This document shows positions 9,398-18,842 of a stretch of 64,000 nucleotides of DNA, in pieces. The stretch spans positions 1 through 64,000 of the forward strand of contig NZ_JBAXHI010000019.1 of the NCBI RefSeq assembly GCF_037138995.1, in the 5' to 3' direction. Every line of letters starts with the position of its first letter. The first letter of the stretch is position 1. This stretch comes from Chlorohelix sp037138995 (lineage in GTDB: Bacteria > Chloroflexota > Chloroflexia > Chloroheliales > Chloroheliaceae). Under the pieces are notes generated by a model. The model was not told the DNA's origin and did no database searches. It saw nothing but the letters and a program-made list of their open reading frames with translations. Made by a program: the position numbers and the translations under genes.

Positions 9398-9421
9398 ATA
9401 GGCTGTGCCGCCTGTTTTTTT
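9398..9421 (+). terminator. Probable rho-independent terminator
   Basis: A 6-bp stem ATAGGC/GCCTGT with one G-T pair and a 6-nt loop is followed by a run of seven T. It lies 27 bp after the stop of the large membrane protein gene. Confidence 0.55.
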
Positions 9422-9504
9422 ATAATTACGGCGTGGGCTATGGTAAAATAGGGCGAGTTTGGAAAATTTCAGGTAATTTTCAGTAAGAAAGTAGAATTAA
9501 AAAA

Positions 9505-10659
9505 ATGAAGGGTGATTATAATAAAGCCGGATTTGAAACTCGCGCTATCCATGCCGGGCAACCTGCCGACCCTCAAACCGGAGCGGTATCCGTGCCAATT
9601 TATCAAACTTCTACCTATGCACAGGAAGAAGTTGGCAAGCATAAAGGCTACGAATATTCGCGCACCCATAATCCCACCCGTACCGCACTGGAATTGTGCG
9701 TTGCTTCGCTGGAGGGCGGAGAGAACGCGCATGCCCTTGCCTTTGCCAGCGGTTTGGGCGCAGAGACAACTCTGTTGCTTAGTTTGCGCTCCGGCGACCA
9801 TGTTTTGCTCAGCGATGACGTTTATGGTGGCACTTACCGTCTATTTGCGCGGGTTTTAAGCCAACATGGTATCCAATTCGACCTTGCCGACCTGACCGAC
9901 CTTGAACGTGCTGCAGGGAAGATGCGTAGTGCCACTAAATTGGTTTGGCTGGAAACGCCAACCAACCCATGGCTCAAGGTTATAGACATTGCTTCGGTGG
10001 CGGAGATGGCGCATAACGCCGGTTCGTTGCTGGTGGTGGATAACACCTTCGCTTCGCCTTATTTGCAACGCCCTTTGGAATTTGGCGCGGACGTAGTTTT
10101 ACATAGCAGCACCAAGTATTTAGGCGGACATAGTGATGCGGTGGGCGGTTTGCTGGTAATGCACGATAAGGAATTGCGTGACCGCATCGCCTTTTTCCAA
10201 AATGCGGCAGGAGCGGTGCCGGGTCCCTTCGATAGTTGGCTGATTATGCGAGGCATCAAAACGCTGCCGATACGCATGCGGGCGCATCAAGAAAACGCGC
10301 TGGCGATTGGTCATTTCTTGGAACAGCACCCAAAAGTTGAACAAGTAATGTATCCGGGCTTGCCTAGCCATCCACAGCACGAACTGGCGAAACGGCAAAT
10401 GGACGGCTTTGGCGGGATGCTCTCCTTTAGCGCGAAGGGTGGAGAGGCGGAGGCGCGTGCTATCGTAGCGCGTACCAAAATCTTTACGCTGGCGGAAAGC
10501 CTCGGTGGAGTGGAATCCTTGATAGAGCATCCCGGCGCAATGACCCATGCGAGCTTGGCTGGCAGCCCCATTGAGATGAACCCGGCGTTGGTGCGGCTAT
10601 CAGTGGGCATTGAATCTACCGAAGATTTGCTGAGCGACCTTGAACAGGCGTTGGGCTAA
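9505..10659 (+). CDS. Cystathionine gamma-synthase / gamma-lyase family PLP enzyme
   Basis: The 384-residue protein is a Cys/Met-metabolism PLP enzyme of fold type I. The N-terminal YEYSRTHNPTRTALE, the phosphate/PLP-binding ASGLGAETTL, and the internal Lys in HSSTKYLGGHSDAVGG are all intact. The C-terminal ESLGGVESLIEHPGAMTH is typical. Whether it makes cystathionine from O-acyl-homoserine (MetB) or cleaves it (MetC/CGL) cannot be decided by eye. No neighbouring Met or Cys gene helps; it lies between two glycan-type membrane protein genes. Confidence 0.9.
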   Translation: MKGDYNKAGFETRAIHAGQPADPQTGAVSVPIYQTSTYAQEEVGKHKGYEYSRTHNPTRTALELCVASLEGGENAHALAFASGLGAETTLLLSLRSGDHVLLSDDVYGGTYRLFARVLSQHGIQFDLADLTDLERAAGKMRSATKLVWLETPTNPWLKVIDIASVAEMAHNAGSLLVVDNTFASPYLQRPLEFGADVVLHSSTKYLGGHSDAVGGLLVMHDKELRDRIAFFQNAAGAVPGPFDSWLIMRGIKTLPIRMRAHQENALAIGHFLEQHPKVEQVMYPGLPSHPQHELAKRQMDGFGGMLSFSAKGGEAEARAIVARTKIFTLAESLGGVESLIEHPGAMTHASLAGSPIEMNPALVRLSVGIESTEDLLSDLEQALG

Positions 10660-10668
10660 TTCGCGAAG

Positions 10669-12714
10669 ATGGCGGCAAACACTAAGGATGCTGAAATAGA
10701 AATGAAGCAAACTGGAAGGCAAATATACCAAACGGTAATGCCTATATTGTGGTTGTTGGCATTTATGGCTTTGCTTGCGCTTGCTACACTTCGCCCGGAA
10801 CTAGAAGTATCTTTGCTGGGCAATGGTTCAAAAGATAACTTGCAAGGTTTAAATCGTTTTGTGCTAATCGAGCGTACCGGCTTTTCTTCTTTGCAAAGTG
10901 ACGAATCCAGTGGAAAGACATTCCAGCGCATAGCCATTGATACTCCTGCCACCGTTCGCCTTGCCGCTTTCAGCTATCATCCGGTTAGACTCAAGCTTGG
11001 TTATCAGGGCGGTTCTTTACAGGTTAAAGCAAATGGACAATCACTTTCCACGTTACCGGTTACTGCCGCTTTTAAGGAATATCAATTGGAATTTACGCCC
11101 GCTAGTTTGGATAACGACGGCGGGCTTTTTATTGTTTTGAGTTTTACTGGAGCGGCTCAAATTTCCAATGCTACCCTCGATTTTTCCAATCAGTGGCAAC
11201 CGTTCTTGTCAGATTCGACTTATTTATCGGCATTAGTGTGCGGTTTATTGGTCGTATTGTTGGTTTTTAGCTTATTGCCGCATCGATTAAAAACCCCTAT
11301 AGCCGGTATCTTTATGTTGGCGATAGGGTTGAGCTTGTCGGGTATAAGTTTTACTCTTGCCGGACAGACGCTGACGGCAGGATTTAGCGGCGAATTAAAT
11401 GCTGGGGTGTTTTGGCTTCTAATTGTTTCTGCTCTGTATCTGGCAATGTTTGGGCTAATCCACAGTTTAGTCACTGCCCCTGTTCTGTGGAATAATGGGG
11501 ATTCGGTAGCGCTGTATCCAATTTTAAAAACTCGCTGGGATAATTTGCAGATATACAAGCCTACTGCTGCTGCCACTCTTGTATTAATTGCTGCCAATAC
11601 CGGGTTAATGATATTACTCTATAGTGTTCCGCTGGTTACTAACGGGGGTTGGGCTGAGTTAGCGCGTTATTGGGATGGTCCCGGTTATTTATTAGCTGCA
11701 AAAACATTCTACGACCCTCACGATTCTATGCTGGCATTGCCCGGTTTCTCCAAATATTCCAACATTTATTGGTCGGCACATTTTCCCGGTTATGTGTTGC
11801 TCATCCGGGCATTATCCCCGTTATTCGGCTATATCGCCCCGATGTTTATAATCAACTATGTGGCGACCATTATTTTTGGCGTAACTCTCTATCGCTTACT
11901 AAAAGATTTCGGCTATTCTACCAAACCGTTATGGTTGTCGGTGTTGTTTCTTTTCTTGCCGTTGCGCTGGTTGCTATACCATAGCGTGGGGGCGAGCGAA
12001 GGCATGGCGTTGATGTTCATTGTTCTGTCTTTCTATGCTTTCAAAAAGCGGCAATGGTGGTGGGCAGGGCTATGGGGAGCGGGTCTGGTGGTGACTCGCG
12101 CCAATGGAATTTTTATGCTGGGCGGATACGGGTTATACTTGTTGTGGGAAGCCCGTATAGGGCTTAAAATGGCACAGCCTAAACCCGTATTGGCACGAAT
12201 TTCAGGCTTTATTGTGGCGATAAACTGGCGAGCAGTGGCGGGCTTATCGCTGATGCCGCTGGCATTGGTGGCGGTTTTCAGCTTATACGCCTCGCGTTAT
12301 GGCGATTTCTTTGCTTATATAAAAATCCCGGAAGACGTGAAGCATGTTTACCCCATTCCATTACTCTCGTTGGCTGTCACAGCCTCGCGCAGCGAAGGAA
12401 ATTTCTATTATTATATAATCGAAGCAGCGGGTTTAGCGCTTCTCTGGAGACGCAAGCTGTACGACCTATTTTGGCTTGGTCTGGTGTTTTTCGTGCCAAC
12501 TTTATTTATGTTACACGATGATATTTTGCGCTACTCCCTTCCGGCTTTTCCTTTTGTGCTAATAGCTCCTTATGCGCGTGTGTTGGAGTCAAAAATTGCC
12601 TACTATATCGCTCCTGTGGCGTTGTTGGGAGTGTTAATATATAGTTGGACACAATTGGGTTTTAACAAATTGGAAGGGGAAAATTGGCAGCAGATGTTGG
12701 AGTTATTGAAATAA
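10669..12714 (+). CDS. Polytopic membrane mannosyltransferase-like protein (PIG-V-like)
   Basis: The 681-residue protein has an N-terminal anchor helix (about 20-40), an external beta-rich domain to about residue 180, and then many transmembrane helices. A loop with ARYWDGPGYLLAAKTFYD followed by HFPGYVLLIRALSPLFG, and the later VTRANGIFML, resemble GT-C enzymes of the PIG-V type that use polyprenyl-phosphate sugars. The first Trp-Asp pair would be the catalytic acidic loop. It begins 9 bp after the PLP enzyme and ends 3 bp before the MtrA-like gene, so these are probably co-transcribed. The exact sugar is unknown. Confidence 0.68.
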   Translation: MAANTKDAEIEMKQTGRQIYQTVMPILWLLAFMALLALATLRPELEVSLLGNGSKDNLQGLNRFVLIERTGFSSLQSDESSGKTFQRIAIDTPATVRLAAFSYHPVRLKLGYQGGSLQVKANGQSLSTLPVTAAFKEYQLEFTPASLDNDGGLFIVLSFTGAAQISNATLDFSNQWQPFLSDSTYLSALVCGLLVVLLVFSLLPHRLKTPIAGIFMLAIGLSLSGISFTLAGQTLTAGFSGELNAGVFWLLIVSALYLAMFGLIHSLVTAPVLWNNGDSVALYPILKTRWDNLQIYKPTAAATLVLIAANTGLMILLYSVPLVTNGGWAELARYWDGPGYLLAAKTFYDPHDSMLALPGFSKYSNIYWSAHFPGYVLLIRALSPLFGYIAPMFIINYVATIIFGVTLYRLLKDFGYSTKPLWLSVLFLFLPLRWLLYHSVGASEGMALMFIVLSFYAFKKRQWWWAGLWGAGLVVTRANGIFMLGGYGLYLLWEARIGLKMAQPKPVLARISGFIVAINWRAVAGLSLMPLALVAVFSLYASRYGDFFAYIKIPEDVKHVYPIPLLSLAVTASRSEGNFYYYIIEAAGLALLWRRKLYDLFWLGLVFFVPTLFMLHDDILRYSLPAFPFVLIAPYARVLESKIAYYIAPVALLGVLIYSWTQLGFNKLEGENWQQMLELLK

Positions 12715-12717
12715 ACA

Positions 12718-13641
12718 ATGAGTAAATTATCAGATATTTATTGGAAAACACGCGAGAAAAGCGGCATTATGTGGCGGCGCAGCGTGGGGCGTGTGGTGGA
12801 TTGGCCACCATCGCCGGGTCGCTTTGTGGTTGGGAACGCGGAAAGCGCTGTGGCAGTTTGCACGCTTAGTAGCACAGCGTTGATTGATCAACTGAACCCG
12901 CATTATGCTGCTATAATCGGGCGAGTTTATACCCCAAATCTGGGTATAGAGCGCATGATTATCAATGTGGTTTCTAACCCCCGTTTGCGCTATCTGGTGC
13001 TGTGTGGGCGCGAGTCGCCCGTGTTCAAGGTAGGTGAGGCAACAATAAAAATATTCGAGAATGGGCTAGACGAGCATGGCAAAATTATCGGGGCGAGTGG
13101 CGCAATGGCAGAACTTCCCAACTTGTCGCCTGAAATGCTGGAAACTTTCCGCAATCAATTCAAACTGATTAACCTAATTGACGAGGTGAACCCGAAGAAG
13201 GTGGACAAGGTACTTGCCGAATATTTCGCGCTTAACGCTCCCCCTTATGCCCCGCAAGGTCTTTTCGTGCGCCCTGATAATGAGAACAGCTATATCACCA
13301 TGCAAGCGCACCGCCGCCAATGGCTTGAATTTGACCCCTCCGGCTATTTCTTTATCCATATAGATTGGGAGCAGCACGAACTGGCGTTGGAGCGTTATAC
13401 TACCGATAAGCGACTAACTCATGTTATTCGGGGGCGTGCTGCCGATGTGCTGTACCACACCGTAATTGCAGAGAAGCTACTCTCTCAGATGGAGCATGCC
13501 GCTTATCTGGGTGCCGAACTGGCAAAAGCCGAAACCGCCCTATACAATGGGCTGAACTACGAGCAGGACAAGAAAATCAGGGTGGCTGACCGCGCTAGTG
13601 CGGCGGAAAGGCTTGAGGATGGCGGTAATCAATCCAGCTAA
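12718..13641 (+). CDS. MtrA-like corrinoid-domain protein with DUF4346 C-terminal domain
   Basis: The first 155 residues resemble tetrahydromethanopterin S-methyltransferase subunit A: WPPSPGRFVVGN, the TPNLGIERMIINVVSNPRLR stretch, LVLCGRES and NGLDEHGKIIGASG. The rest (about 155-260) matches the DUF4346 domain often fused to it in bacteria. In archaeal MtrA a His just after the LCGKE motif binds cobalt of the corrinoid; in the ungapped alignment I made by eye that position is F103. There is no other methyltransferase subunit nearby, so the archaeal sodium-pump role is unlikely. The gene sits in a tight run with a GT-C protein and a GT4 enzyme, whose start overlaps its 3' end. Function unknown. 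Confidence 0.72.
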   Translation: MSKLSDIYWKTREKSGIMWRRSVGRVVDWPPSPGRFVVGNAESAVAVCTLSSTALIDQLNPHYAAIIGRVYTPNLGIERMIINVVSNPRLRYLVLCGRESPVFKVGEATIKIFENGLDEHGKIIGASGAMAELPNLSPEMLETFRNQFKLINLIDEVNPKKVDKVLAEYFALNAPPYAPQGLFVRPDNENSYITMQAHRRQWLEFDPSGYFFIHIDWEQHELALERYTTDKRLTHVIRGRAADVLYHTVIAEKLLSQMEHAAYLGAELAKAETALYNGLNYEQDKKIRVADRASAAERLEDGGNQSS

Positions 13642-14833
13642 GCCTTTGAATATCGGGTTCGATGCCCGCATGGTTTTTTACCGTCAGGCAGGTATTGGAC
13701 AATATATCCTGAACTTGCTGCGGGAAATGGCACAGTTGCGTGACCCGCGTTTTCACCTGACCGTGTACCAGAGCCGCAAGGAGAAATCCCCACCGCAGCA
13801 ATGGCTCGGCTATGAAATGCACTCGCGGAAGTTGTGGACACCCCCGCACCACCGCTATGAGCAATATGCGCTACCCTTTGAAATTGCGCTGGGTAGCCCA
13901 CAGGTTTTGCATAGCCCAGATTTTATCCAACCCTTTTTTCGTCCGATTCGGCGCGGAATCCTTCCTGCGCGTGCCGCTTCTGTTATTACCATCCACGACC
14001 TAGCGTTTAAGCAATTCCCGCATCTACTAACCGAAGAAAGCGCCCGTTATTATGGGCAGGTCGAGCGTGCCGCCCAAAACGCACAGCGTATCATTGCGGT
14101 ATCGCAAAACACCGCAAAGGATGTGATAAACTATCTGAAAGCCTCGACTGAAAAGGTGCGAGTGGTGTACGAGGCTGCCCACCCGCTGTATTGCCCCCTT
14201 ACTCCCCCTGAAATGGAAAAACTCGGCAAATACGGGGCGCATGTTGTTGCCGAAAAGCTACGCAATAAGGGCGTGCGTGAGGATGAACAATTCATCTTGT
14301 TTGTCAGTACCATCGAACCGCGCAAAAATCTGCCCACTCTGTTACAGGCATATCGGGGCATAGTGGATCAATTGGGTGAGAACGCGCCGCGCTTGGCGCT
14401 GGCAGGGCGCGAGGGTTGGCTGTTCCGCGACATTTATCATGAGGCTTTGGATTTGGGGCTTGGGGACAAACTTATTTGGTTGGGGGGCGTTTCAACCGAA
14501 GAGCTTTTGTGGTTGTATAATAGAGCGGCTTGTCTGGCAATGCCTAGCCTATATGAAGGCTTTGGGTTACCGCCTCTCGAAGCGTTGGCTTGCGGAACTC
14601 CGGCGTTGGTGGCGGATACCAGTAGCTTGCCGGAAGTGGTAGGAGCAGCGGGTGTAATTTTGCCGTCCCAAGAACCGCTCGTTTGGAAAGATGCCTTGCT
14701 GGAATTGTGGCAAAATCGGGTGCTACGCAAGCGAGAAACTCTGGAAAAAGGCGCGGCGCAGGCAGCCCGCTTTTCATGGCGCAAAGCGGCTCAAGAAACC
14801 CTTGAAATTTATCTGGAAGCGTACAAAACATGA
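13619..14833 (+). CDS. Glycosyltransferase family 4 protein
   Basis: The 404-residue enzyme is a GT-B fold retaining glycosyltransferase. The N-terminal part contains NIGFDARMVFYRQAGIGQY, a glycine-rich acceptor loop. The C-terminal part contains LFVSTIEPRKNLPTLLQAY and the nucleotide-sugar motif SLYEGFGLPPLEALACGTP with the E-x7-E pair, then LPEVVGAAG. I prefer the ATG at 13619 with TTGAGG just upstream over the GTG at 13598. It overlaps the MtrA-like gene by 23 bp and pth by 4 bp, so translation is coupled. It most likely adds a hexose to a surface glycan or glycolipid. Confidence 0.88.
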   Translation: MAVINPAKPLNIGFDARMVFYRQAGIGQYILNLLREMAQLRDPRFHLTVYQSRKEKSPPQQWLGYEMHSRKLWTPPHHRYEQYALPFEIALGSPQVLHSPDFIQPFFRPIRRGILPARAASVITIHDLAFKQFPHLLTEESARYYGQVERAAQNAQRIIAVSQNTAKDVINYLKASTEKVRVVYEAAHPLYCPLTPPEMEKLGKYGAHVVAEKLRNKGVREDEQFILFVSTIEPRKNLPTLLQAYRGIVDQLGENAPRLALAGREGWLFRDIYHEALDLGLGDKLIWLGGVSTEELLWLYNRAACLAMPSLYEGFGLPPLEALACGTPALVADTSSLPEVVGAAGVILPSQEPLVWKDALLELWQNRVLRKRETLEKGAAQAARFSWRKAAQETLEIYLEAYKT

Positions 14834-15396
14834 AACTGGTGGTAGGGCTGGGCAATCCCGGCTTTCAATACGAAAAGAACCGTCATAACGTAGGCTTTCA
14901 ATGCCTTGATTTTTTTGCTGTCCAGCATAGTATTAGATTTGATAAAAAGAGTATGCATGCCTTCTGGACTAAAACTAGTATCGGGGGTCAAGAGGTGGCT
15001 CTGGTAAAGCCTCAAACCTTCATGAACCTGAGCGGAACCAGCGTGCTACAACTTGCGAACTTCTACAAGATAAACCCACGAGAGGATTTATTGGCTATAT
15101 CGGATGACCTTGACCTACCCACAGGGAAAATCCGATTGCGTACCAACGGTAGTAGCGGTGGTCAAAATGGCTTGAAGAATATCTTTGAAGTGTTTGGTAC
15201 TCAGGAAATCCAGCGCATGCGAATAGGTATCGGACGACCACATTACGGCAAGCCCCATGATTATGTTCTGAACGATTTTTCCGCTGAACAGGTTCCTATA
15301 ATTACCGATGCGTTGGAGAAAGCTTCTGAAGCCATCGAAACATGGATAACACAAGGAATCGCCAAAGCTATGAATCTTTATAATAACTTGCCATAA
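14830..15396 (+). CDS. pth: Peptidyl-tRNA hydrolase
   Basis: Pth (188 aa) frees tRNA from stalled peptidyl-tRNAs. LVVGLGNPGFQYEKNRHNVGF carries the catalytic His (H19) and the conserved Asn residues. KPQTFMNLSG, ISDDLDLPTGKIRLR and the GGQNGLKNI stretch complete the active site, and RIGIGRP follows. Length is normal. Its ATG overlaps the stop of the GT4 gene (ATGA), a coupling with no obvious functional meaning. Confidence 0.96.
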   Translation: MKLVVGLGNPGFQYEKNRHNVGFQCLDFFAVQHSIRFDKKSMHAFWTKTSIGGQEVALVKPQTFMNLSGTSVLQLANFYKINPREDLLAISDDLDLPTGKIRLRTNGSSGGQNGLKNIFEVFGTQEIQRMRIGIGRPHYGKPHDYVLNDFSAEQVPIITDALEKASEAIETWITQGIAKAMNLYNNLP

Positions 15397-15522
15397 AGAC
15401 CTTGAAGCCAACCGAAAGTATTTTAATTGTTGCAGTTCCATTTGAATAATGTCCTGTACGCAATGATTTATTGCTAAGTATGAATTGGACGGCATAAATT
15501 ATAACAGGTAATATTTATGTGC

Positions 15523-15556
15523 GGAAATCATTTTTATAATACGGGGAAATCATTTT
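15523..15556 (+). promoter_or_regulatory. 12-bp direct repeat around a -10 box (candidate operator)
   Basis: GGAAATCATTTT occurs at 15523-15534 and again at 15545-15556, 22 bp apart (about two helical turns). A TATAAT hexamer lies between them at 15535-15540. The arrangement would let a regulator cover the promoter of the MFS gene whose proposed ATG is at 15560. Confidence 0.45.
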
Positions 15557-15559
15557 CAA

Positions 15560-16771
15560 ATGTCGATTTGTGAAGCGTTCTTGTTCACTAGAATAGATAC
15601 ACAACATAAAGCGGTTTCGCAAAGCACAATTTTATGGGTGTTGGGCGGTTCTACGGTAGCAGTATTTTCAAATATGTATGCTACGCAGCCGATATTACCG
15701 ATTATCGGTGAAGAATTTGGCTTGAAGCCTAGCGAAGCAGGTATGACTGTTAGTGCATTGGTACTAGCGGTAGGTTGTAGCGCGGTATTTTTCGGATTCC
15801 TGATAGATCGTTTTGGACCTCGCCGAGTGATGGTAGCAAGTACGCTGGCATTGGTCTTTCCTACCTTGATGTGTGCCGTTTCGCCTTTTTTCCAATTCCT
15901 ATTGCTGTCCCGTGTCGCACAAGGACTCTTAATTCCGGGTTTTATTGCCGGGGTACTTGCCTATATTCACGAGGAATTTTCCAGTAGGCGCGGAATGGCA
16001 ATCGGTTGGTACACCGCCTCAACTATCTTTGGGGGCTTTTCAGGGCGCGTAATTGGCGGGTTGCTGACCGAATTTGTAAACTGGAGAACCGCATTTGTAG
16101 GGTTTGCTCTTTTTAATCTGGTAGCCTATTTGATAATGCGCCGCTACCTGCCAGAATCGCATCATTCCTCGCGCAATGCTACCAATCGCAGCAAAGGACA
16201 CAGCTTAAACAGTTTTATTATTGCCTTCAAAAATCGCAATCTGGTGGGCGCATTTCTGGTAGGTCCTGCAATATTTTTCCCTTTTATCGGCTTGTTTACC
16301 TACTTGCCTTATTATCTTACCAAACCTCCTTTCAATCTCTCCACCTTGTTGGTTAGCTTTATCTTCGTGGTGTATCTAATCGGCACTTTTTCCGCGCCCA
16401 TCGCAGGCAGATTAAGCGATAGGTATAGCCGCCGGGCGGTTATAGGGATAGGGTTATTGATAATGATGTTTGGTATTGCCCTAACCCTGACTCCATGGCT
16501 GTTATCGGTTTTCGCGGGGTTGCTATTTTTATGTTTCGGTATGTTCACGGTGCAATCCACTACCAACGCTTATGTTGGCGACAATATTCAGGAAAATCAG
16601 GGGCGCGGTAGTGCGGTAGCGCTCTATCAGATGTTTTTCTATCTGGGCGGTACTATTGGCGGCATTGTTCCCGGTTTGTTATGGCAGAGTGGCGGTTGGC
16701 TACCCTTAATATGTGGATGTCTTGCCGCGTTGGTTGCCGGATTCCTCGCTGTCGTGTGGGTTTGCCGTTAA
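15560..16771 (+). CDS. Major facilitator superfamily transporter
   Basis: The 403-residue protein has twelve predicted membrane helices. Motif A appears after helix 2 as FGFLIDRFGPRRVMV and a second copy after helix 8 as GRLSDRYSRRAVIG. The N-terminal VFSNMYATQPILPIIGEEFGL resembles the YnfM/AraJ-type drug and small-molecule exporters. The first 25 residues precede helix 1 and may be over-called, since the ATG at 15560 lies only about 20 bp from a likely -10; a start further down is possible. It stands alone after a 160-bp gap, with a repeated candidate operator in front. Confidence 0.85.
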   Translation: MSICEAFLFTRIDTQHKAVSQSTILWVLGGSTVAVFSNMYATQPILPIIGEEFGLKPSEAGMTVSALVLAVGCSAVFFGFLIDRFGPRRVMVASTLALVFPTLMCAVSPFFQFLLLSRVAQGLLIPGFIAGVLAYIHEEFSSRRGMAIGWYTASTIFGGFSGRVIGGLLTEFVNWRTAFVGFALFNLVAYLIMRRYLPESHHSSRNATNRSKGHSLNSFIIAFKNRNLVGAFLVGPAIFFPFIGLFTYLPYYLTKPPFNLSTLLVSFIFVVYLIGTFSAPIAGRLSDRYSRRAVIGIGLLIMMFGIALTLTPWLLSVFAGLLFLCFGMFTVQSTTNAYVGDNIQENQGRGSAVALYQMFFYLGGTIGGIVPGLLWQSGGWLPLICGCLAALVAGFLAVVWVCR

Positions 16772-16796
16772 CACGAATTTGCTTTGTTTGCGCTTT

Positions 16797-16814
16797 ATTA
16801 TAGGGTAGTTGCAA
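16797..16814 (-). repeat. 18-bp intergenic repeat, copy 1
   Basis: On the minus strand this reads TTGCAACTACCCTATAAT. It matches 16 of 18 bases of a plus-strand copy at 27650-27667 in another intergenic region. It is too short to name an element, but both copies lie in non-coding DNA. Confidence 0.35.
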
Positions 16815-16911
16815 AATCAGAAAATTGTTTTTGTAGCCACACTTCCCAAAACCCCTTCTTTGTATTGAGCAATGCCATTCCTGCAACCGCCCTGACCGCC
16901 TAATTCCCTTA

Positions 16912-16939
16912 TTTTCATTAATTTGAATTTTGCTATAAT
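16912..16939 (+). promoter_or_regulatory. Promoter of the secreted hydrolase gene
   Basis: TTTTCA (16912-16917) and TATAAT (16934-16939) are 16 bp apart, and a TG makes the extended -10 TGCTATAAT. The transcript would start near 16946, about 58 nt before the chosen ATG at 17004. Confidence 0.6.
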
Positions 16940-17003
16940 ATGTAAAGTAGAATTTATTCACCTACCCTACCTTTTTACGCTTCTGGAAAGGGCGATACTG
17001 GAT

Positions 17004-18842
17004 ATGCCTCGCAAAGTAATATTATTAACCTTATCAATAATTCTATCAGGAATTTTTATAACTAGCTTTGCCAGTGGCGGTTTGAAATTACCCGAAGCAG
17101 GCGCTGCTACCGACCAAAATGCCGAATTATTTGGGCTGGTAGGGCGTGACCCGTGGTACGAGTGGAATACTAACCCCAACTCTCCTAATACTATGAACTA
17201 TGAGTTTATGGATAATATGGCTCGCCAAATGGCGTTAATGGGCGTGCGGTGGGTGCGTATAGAATTTCGTGCCGATGTTGCAGGAGGGATACGCGGAGGC
17301 GTTTTTAATTATCAGAAATATGATGATTTTATCTTCAATATTGCGCCTCGCTACCATTTAAAGATACTGGCATTATTGGGGGCGGATACTATTACCAGTA
17401 AGAGCGCCAGTGACCCTGATTTATTTTATCCGCGTCTGAATGACCCTGCCGACCGTTCTGACCGTACTAACAATTGGATTAGGGTTTTTGCAGCACGCGC
17501 CAAAGAAATAACAGACCATTACGGTGATGCAGTACAGGCTTATGAAATATTGAATGAGCCAAATATATGGTACGGTATTGCTGCAAATCCCGATAGTATT
17601 GGCGCGTTGATGTCCTATACTTATCGAACTCTCAAGCCTGACCATCCCAATTCGCGTTTTATTACTGGCGCGGTGATTGCTCCCGGTGCGCCCGGTTCTG
17701 ACCCGCTCGGCTATTTGAGCGCGATTTATCGCTCTCCGGCGGTACAGGATTATAATTATAGCAAGCAATATGCGAATAATAACCCTTTCCCGTGGGATGG
17801 AATCGGCTGGCACCCCTATTTTCTGGAAAATGTAAATGCTTCTATTGCCAGCACTAGAGATGCGGCAGCGCGTATGCGACAGGCGGGTGATAATTTCAGC
17901 AAGTTGTGGATTACGGAGGTAGGGCGACCTGCTCAGCTAAATGCTAACGGTTGTGGGGCTACCGCCGAAGAAGCAGACCAATCGGATTTCTTGACGCGCT
18001 ATTACAGTACGATATTGGCAAATGACTTGGATAAAGTTCAAACTATCTTTTGGTTTAAATATGAGGATTTCTATGAAGGCGATACAACACATGCGTGGGG
18101 TCTGGTAAAGCTGGATACGGATAATAAAAATGGGTATAAAGTGAGCGGTAGGGCTGTATATTTGAAAGCGGGTTATTATGCCTACCAAAATTTAGCTAAC
18201 CCTGACCCCGGCATTCTCGGCTTACCAATTGATAAGGTCGCCCCTCCCGCCAATCAGTATTCGCCCTCTAACCCGGATGGCTCATTCTATTTTTCTGAAA
18301 CAGGTCATACTTTGAGCGGCGCTTTCTTGAAATACTGGATAAAATACGGCGGGTTGGATTTGTTCGGCTTTCCGCTCACCGAACCGTTTCAAGAAGAGAG
18401 CCGAACTGACGGCAAGAAATATCTGGTTCAATATTTCCAGCGGGAACGCTTTGAATATCATCCCGAATTTACCGGAACACCCTACGAGGTTTTGTTAGGG
18501 TTGTTGGGTAATGACATATTAGCTTCGGCTTGCCGCTCTTTCCCCCGCGCCGCTGCTCCAACAATCCCGCTACCCGCAGACCGTTTTTATTTTCCTGAAA
18601 CGGGACACTATCTGGGCTTTGGGTTTAAGGGTTACTGGCAGCAACACGGCGGTCTTTCAATTTTTGGCTATCCGGTGAGTGAGGCATTCTCTGAAGCTGG
18701 TACTGATGGTAAAAGCTATGTGGTGCAATATTTCCAGAGAGCGCGTTTTGAATACCACCCGGAATTTACCGGAACGAAATATGAGGTGCAACTTGGCTTG
18801 TTAGGTTTCCAGATACTCAGGCAACGGGGGTGGGTACATTAG
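17004..18842 (+). CDS. Secreted glycoside hydrolase-like protein with two C-terminal repeat modules
   Basis: The 612-residue protein starts with a signal peptide (residues 1 to about 33, ending near the AGAATDQ stretch). A TIM-barrel of the GH-A clan type follows (GH5/GH39-like). The acid/base Glu is in YEILNEPNIW (E185) and the likely nucleophile in LWITEVGRPA (E305). Two tandem modules of about 80 residues follow (about 18280-18525 and 18580-18822). Each contains F-ETGH, GG-L-FG-P, VQYFQR and RFEYHPEFTGT-YEV and resembles modules of Chloroflexota exported proteins. ATG 17004 has GGAAAGG upstream; the earlier ATG at 16923 lies before the promoter -10. It probably acts on extracellular polysaccharide, with the modules binding the cell surface. 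Confidence 0.8.
   Translation: MPRKVILLTLSIILSGIFITSFASGGLKLPEAGAATDQNAELFGLVGRDPWYEWNTNPNSPNTMNYEFMDNMARQMALMGVRWVRIEFRADVAGGIRGGVFNYQKYDDFIFNIAPRYHLKILALLGADTITSKSASDPDLFYPRLNDPADRSDRTNNWIRVFAARAKEITDHYGDAVQAYEILNEPNIWYGIAANPDSIGALMSYTYRTLKPDHPNSRFITGAVIAPGAPGSDPLGYLSAIYRSPAVQDYNYSKQYANNNPFPWDGIGWHPYFLENVNASIASTRDAAARMRQAGDNFSKLWITEVGRPAQLNANGCGATAEEADQSDFLTRYYSTILANDLDKVQTIFWFKYEDFYEGDTTHAWGLVKLDTDNKNGYKVSGRAVYLKAGYYAYQNLANPDPGILGLPIDKVAPPANQYSPSNPDGSFYFSETGHTLSGAFLKYWIKYGGLDLFGFPLTEPFQEESRTDGKKYLVQYFQRERFEYHPEFTGTPYEVLLGLLGNDILASACRSFPRAAAPTIPLPADRFYFPETGHYLGFGFKGYWQQHGGLSIFGYPVSEAFSEAGTDGKSYVVQYFQRARFEYHPEFTGTKYEVQLGLLGFQILRQRGWVH

Noticed and set aside
9398..9421. A SAM or T-box riboswitch before the cystathionine enzyme gene
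   Set aside because: The leader of about 130 bp shows only the terminator-like hairpin of the preceding gene and no recognisable aptamer core.
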